6,556 nt of DNA from an uncultured Bacteroidales bacterium. GTDB taxonomy: Bacteria > Bacteroidota > Bacteroidia > Bacteroidales > F082. Under the pieces are notes generated by a model, which was given only the letters and a program-made list of their open reading frames with translations, was not told the DNA's origin and ran no database searches. The DNA is taken from NCBI GenBank assembly GCA_937884015.1, contig CALGBV010000435.1, positions 1-6,556 on the forward strand. The letters run 5' to 3'. Shown here in pieces: positions 6,399 to 6,556 of this stretch (positions are counted from its first letter, which is position 1; each line of letters starts with the position of its first letter). Both the position numbers and the translations under genes were made by a program.

Positions 6399-6556
6399 TT
6401 ATAGCGGCAACATCTTTCCATTCAGCACCGCTTCGCGAAGCACATCGCCTTCATAGCGTAATTTCAAGGAGAAAAACGGCACTTTTGCGTCAATCAAACG
6501 CAGGAAAATCTTGTCGCCTTCCCATGAAGGCAGTTCCAAAAGACGCTGTTTTTCAA
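6399..6556 (-). CDS. C-terminal 51 residues of an unrecognised protein (5' end outside window)
   Basis: An open minus-strand frame enters from the right edge, is in frame from 6554, and ends at TAA (6399-6401). The visible part starts EKQRLLELPSWEGDKIF, continues with LIDAKVPFFSLKLRYEGD, and ends NGKMLPL. It is a mixed hydrophobic and charged soluble-looking sequence, with no membrane segment, no cysteine and no sorting-domain motif, so it does not belong to the exported repeat family next to it. I do not recognise the family. Codon content and lack of stops over 51 codons support a real gene. It is on the same strand, 73 nt before the 848-residue gene, but the promoter and possible terminator in that gap argue for a separate transcription unit. 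Confidence 0.7.
   Translation of the reverse strand, partial: EKQRLLELPSWEGDKIFLRLIDAKVPFFSLKLRYEGDVLREAVLNGKMLPL

Noticed and set aside
1..6556. tRNA, rRNA, insertion sequence, integrase or attachment site
   Set aside because: The sequence is almost entirely coding. The gaps are 32, 52 and 73 nt and hold no such structures, and there are no terminal inverted repeats or transposase motifs.

Overview
The window looks like a piece of a Bacteroidota chromosome, probably Bacteroidales. The main evidence is two large proteins with type IX secretion (T9SS) C-terminal sorting domains. Supporting signs are signal peptides with Gln just after the predicted cleavage site, a lipoprotein with acidic residues after its lipid-anchored Cys, a TTTG-N20-TAnnTTTG promoter, and no Shine-Dalgarno sequences. 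Base composition is moderate (roughly mid-40s % G+C, judged by eye). Genus cannot be told from the sequence; a gut or rumen lineage is a guess.

Every supported gene is on the minus strand, so transcription runs right to left. From the right: the last 51 codons of an unrecognised gene (6399-6556); a 73-nt gap with a weak hairpin and a consensus promoter; an 848-residue secreted protein (3779-6325); a 52-nt gap; a paralogous 1127-residue secreted protein (343-3726); a 32-nt gap with a second promoter-like element; and the first 103 codons of a lipoprotein (1-310), cut by the window edge. No gene-free stretch exceeds 300 bases.

The two large proteins are the core of the window. Both have a signal peptide, a jelly-roll/carbohydrate-binding-like domain ending in FGLDDIS, a Big_9/cadherin-like domain, a tandem array of about 49-residue two-cysteine repeats, a shared pre-terminal beta-sandwich-like module and a T9SS type A sorting domain. 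The 848-residue protein has an additional N-terminal Ig/PKD-like domain and six irregular repeats. The 1127-residue protein has thirteen very regular repeats. They are best read as a tandemly duplicated pair of exported surface or adhesin-like proteins, probably co-transcribed from the promoter at 6345-6376. The repeats would form a stalk or binding array, and the sorting domain would be removed on export through T9SS. Ligand and biological role cannot be read from the sequence. No T9SS machinery, enzyme, mobile element, CRISPR array or RNA gene was seen. The many plus-strand ORFs are shadows of the two large genes.
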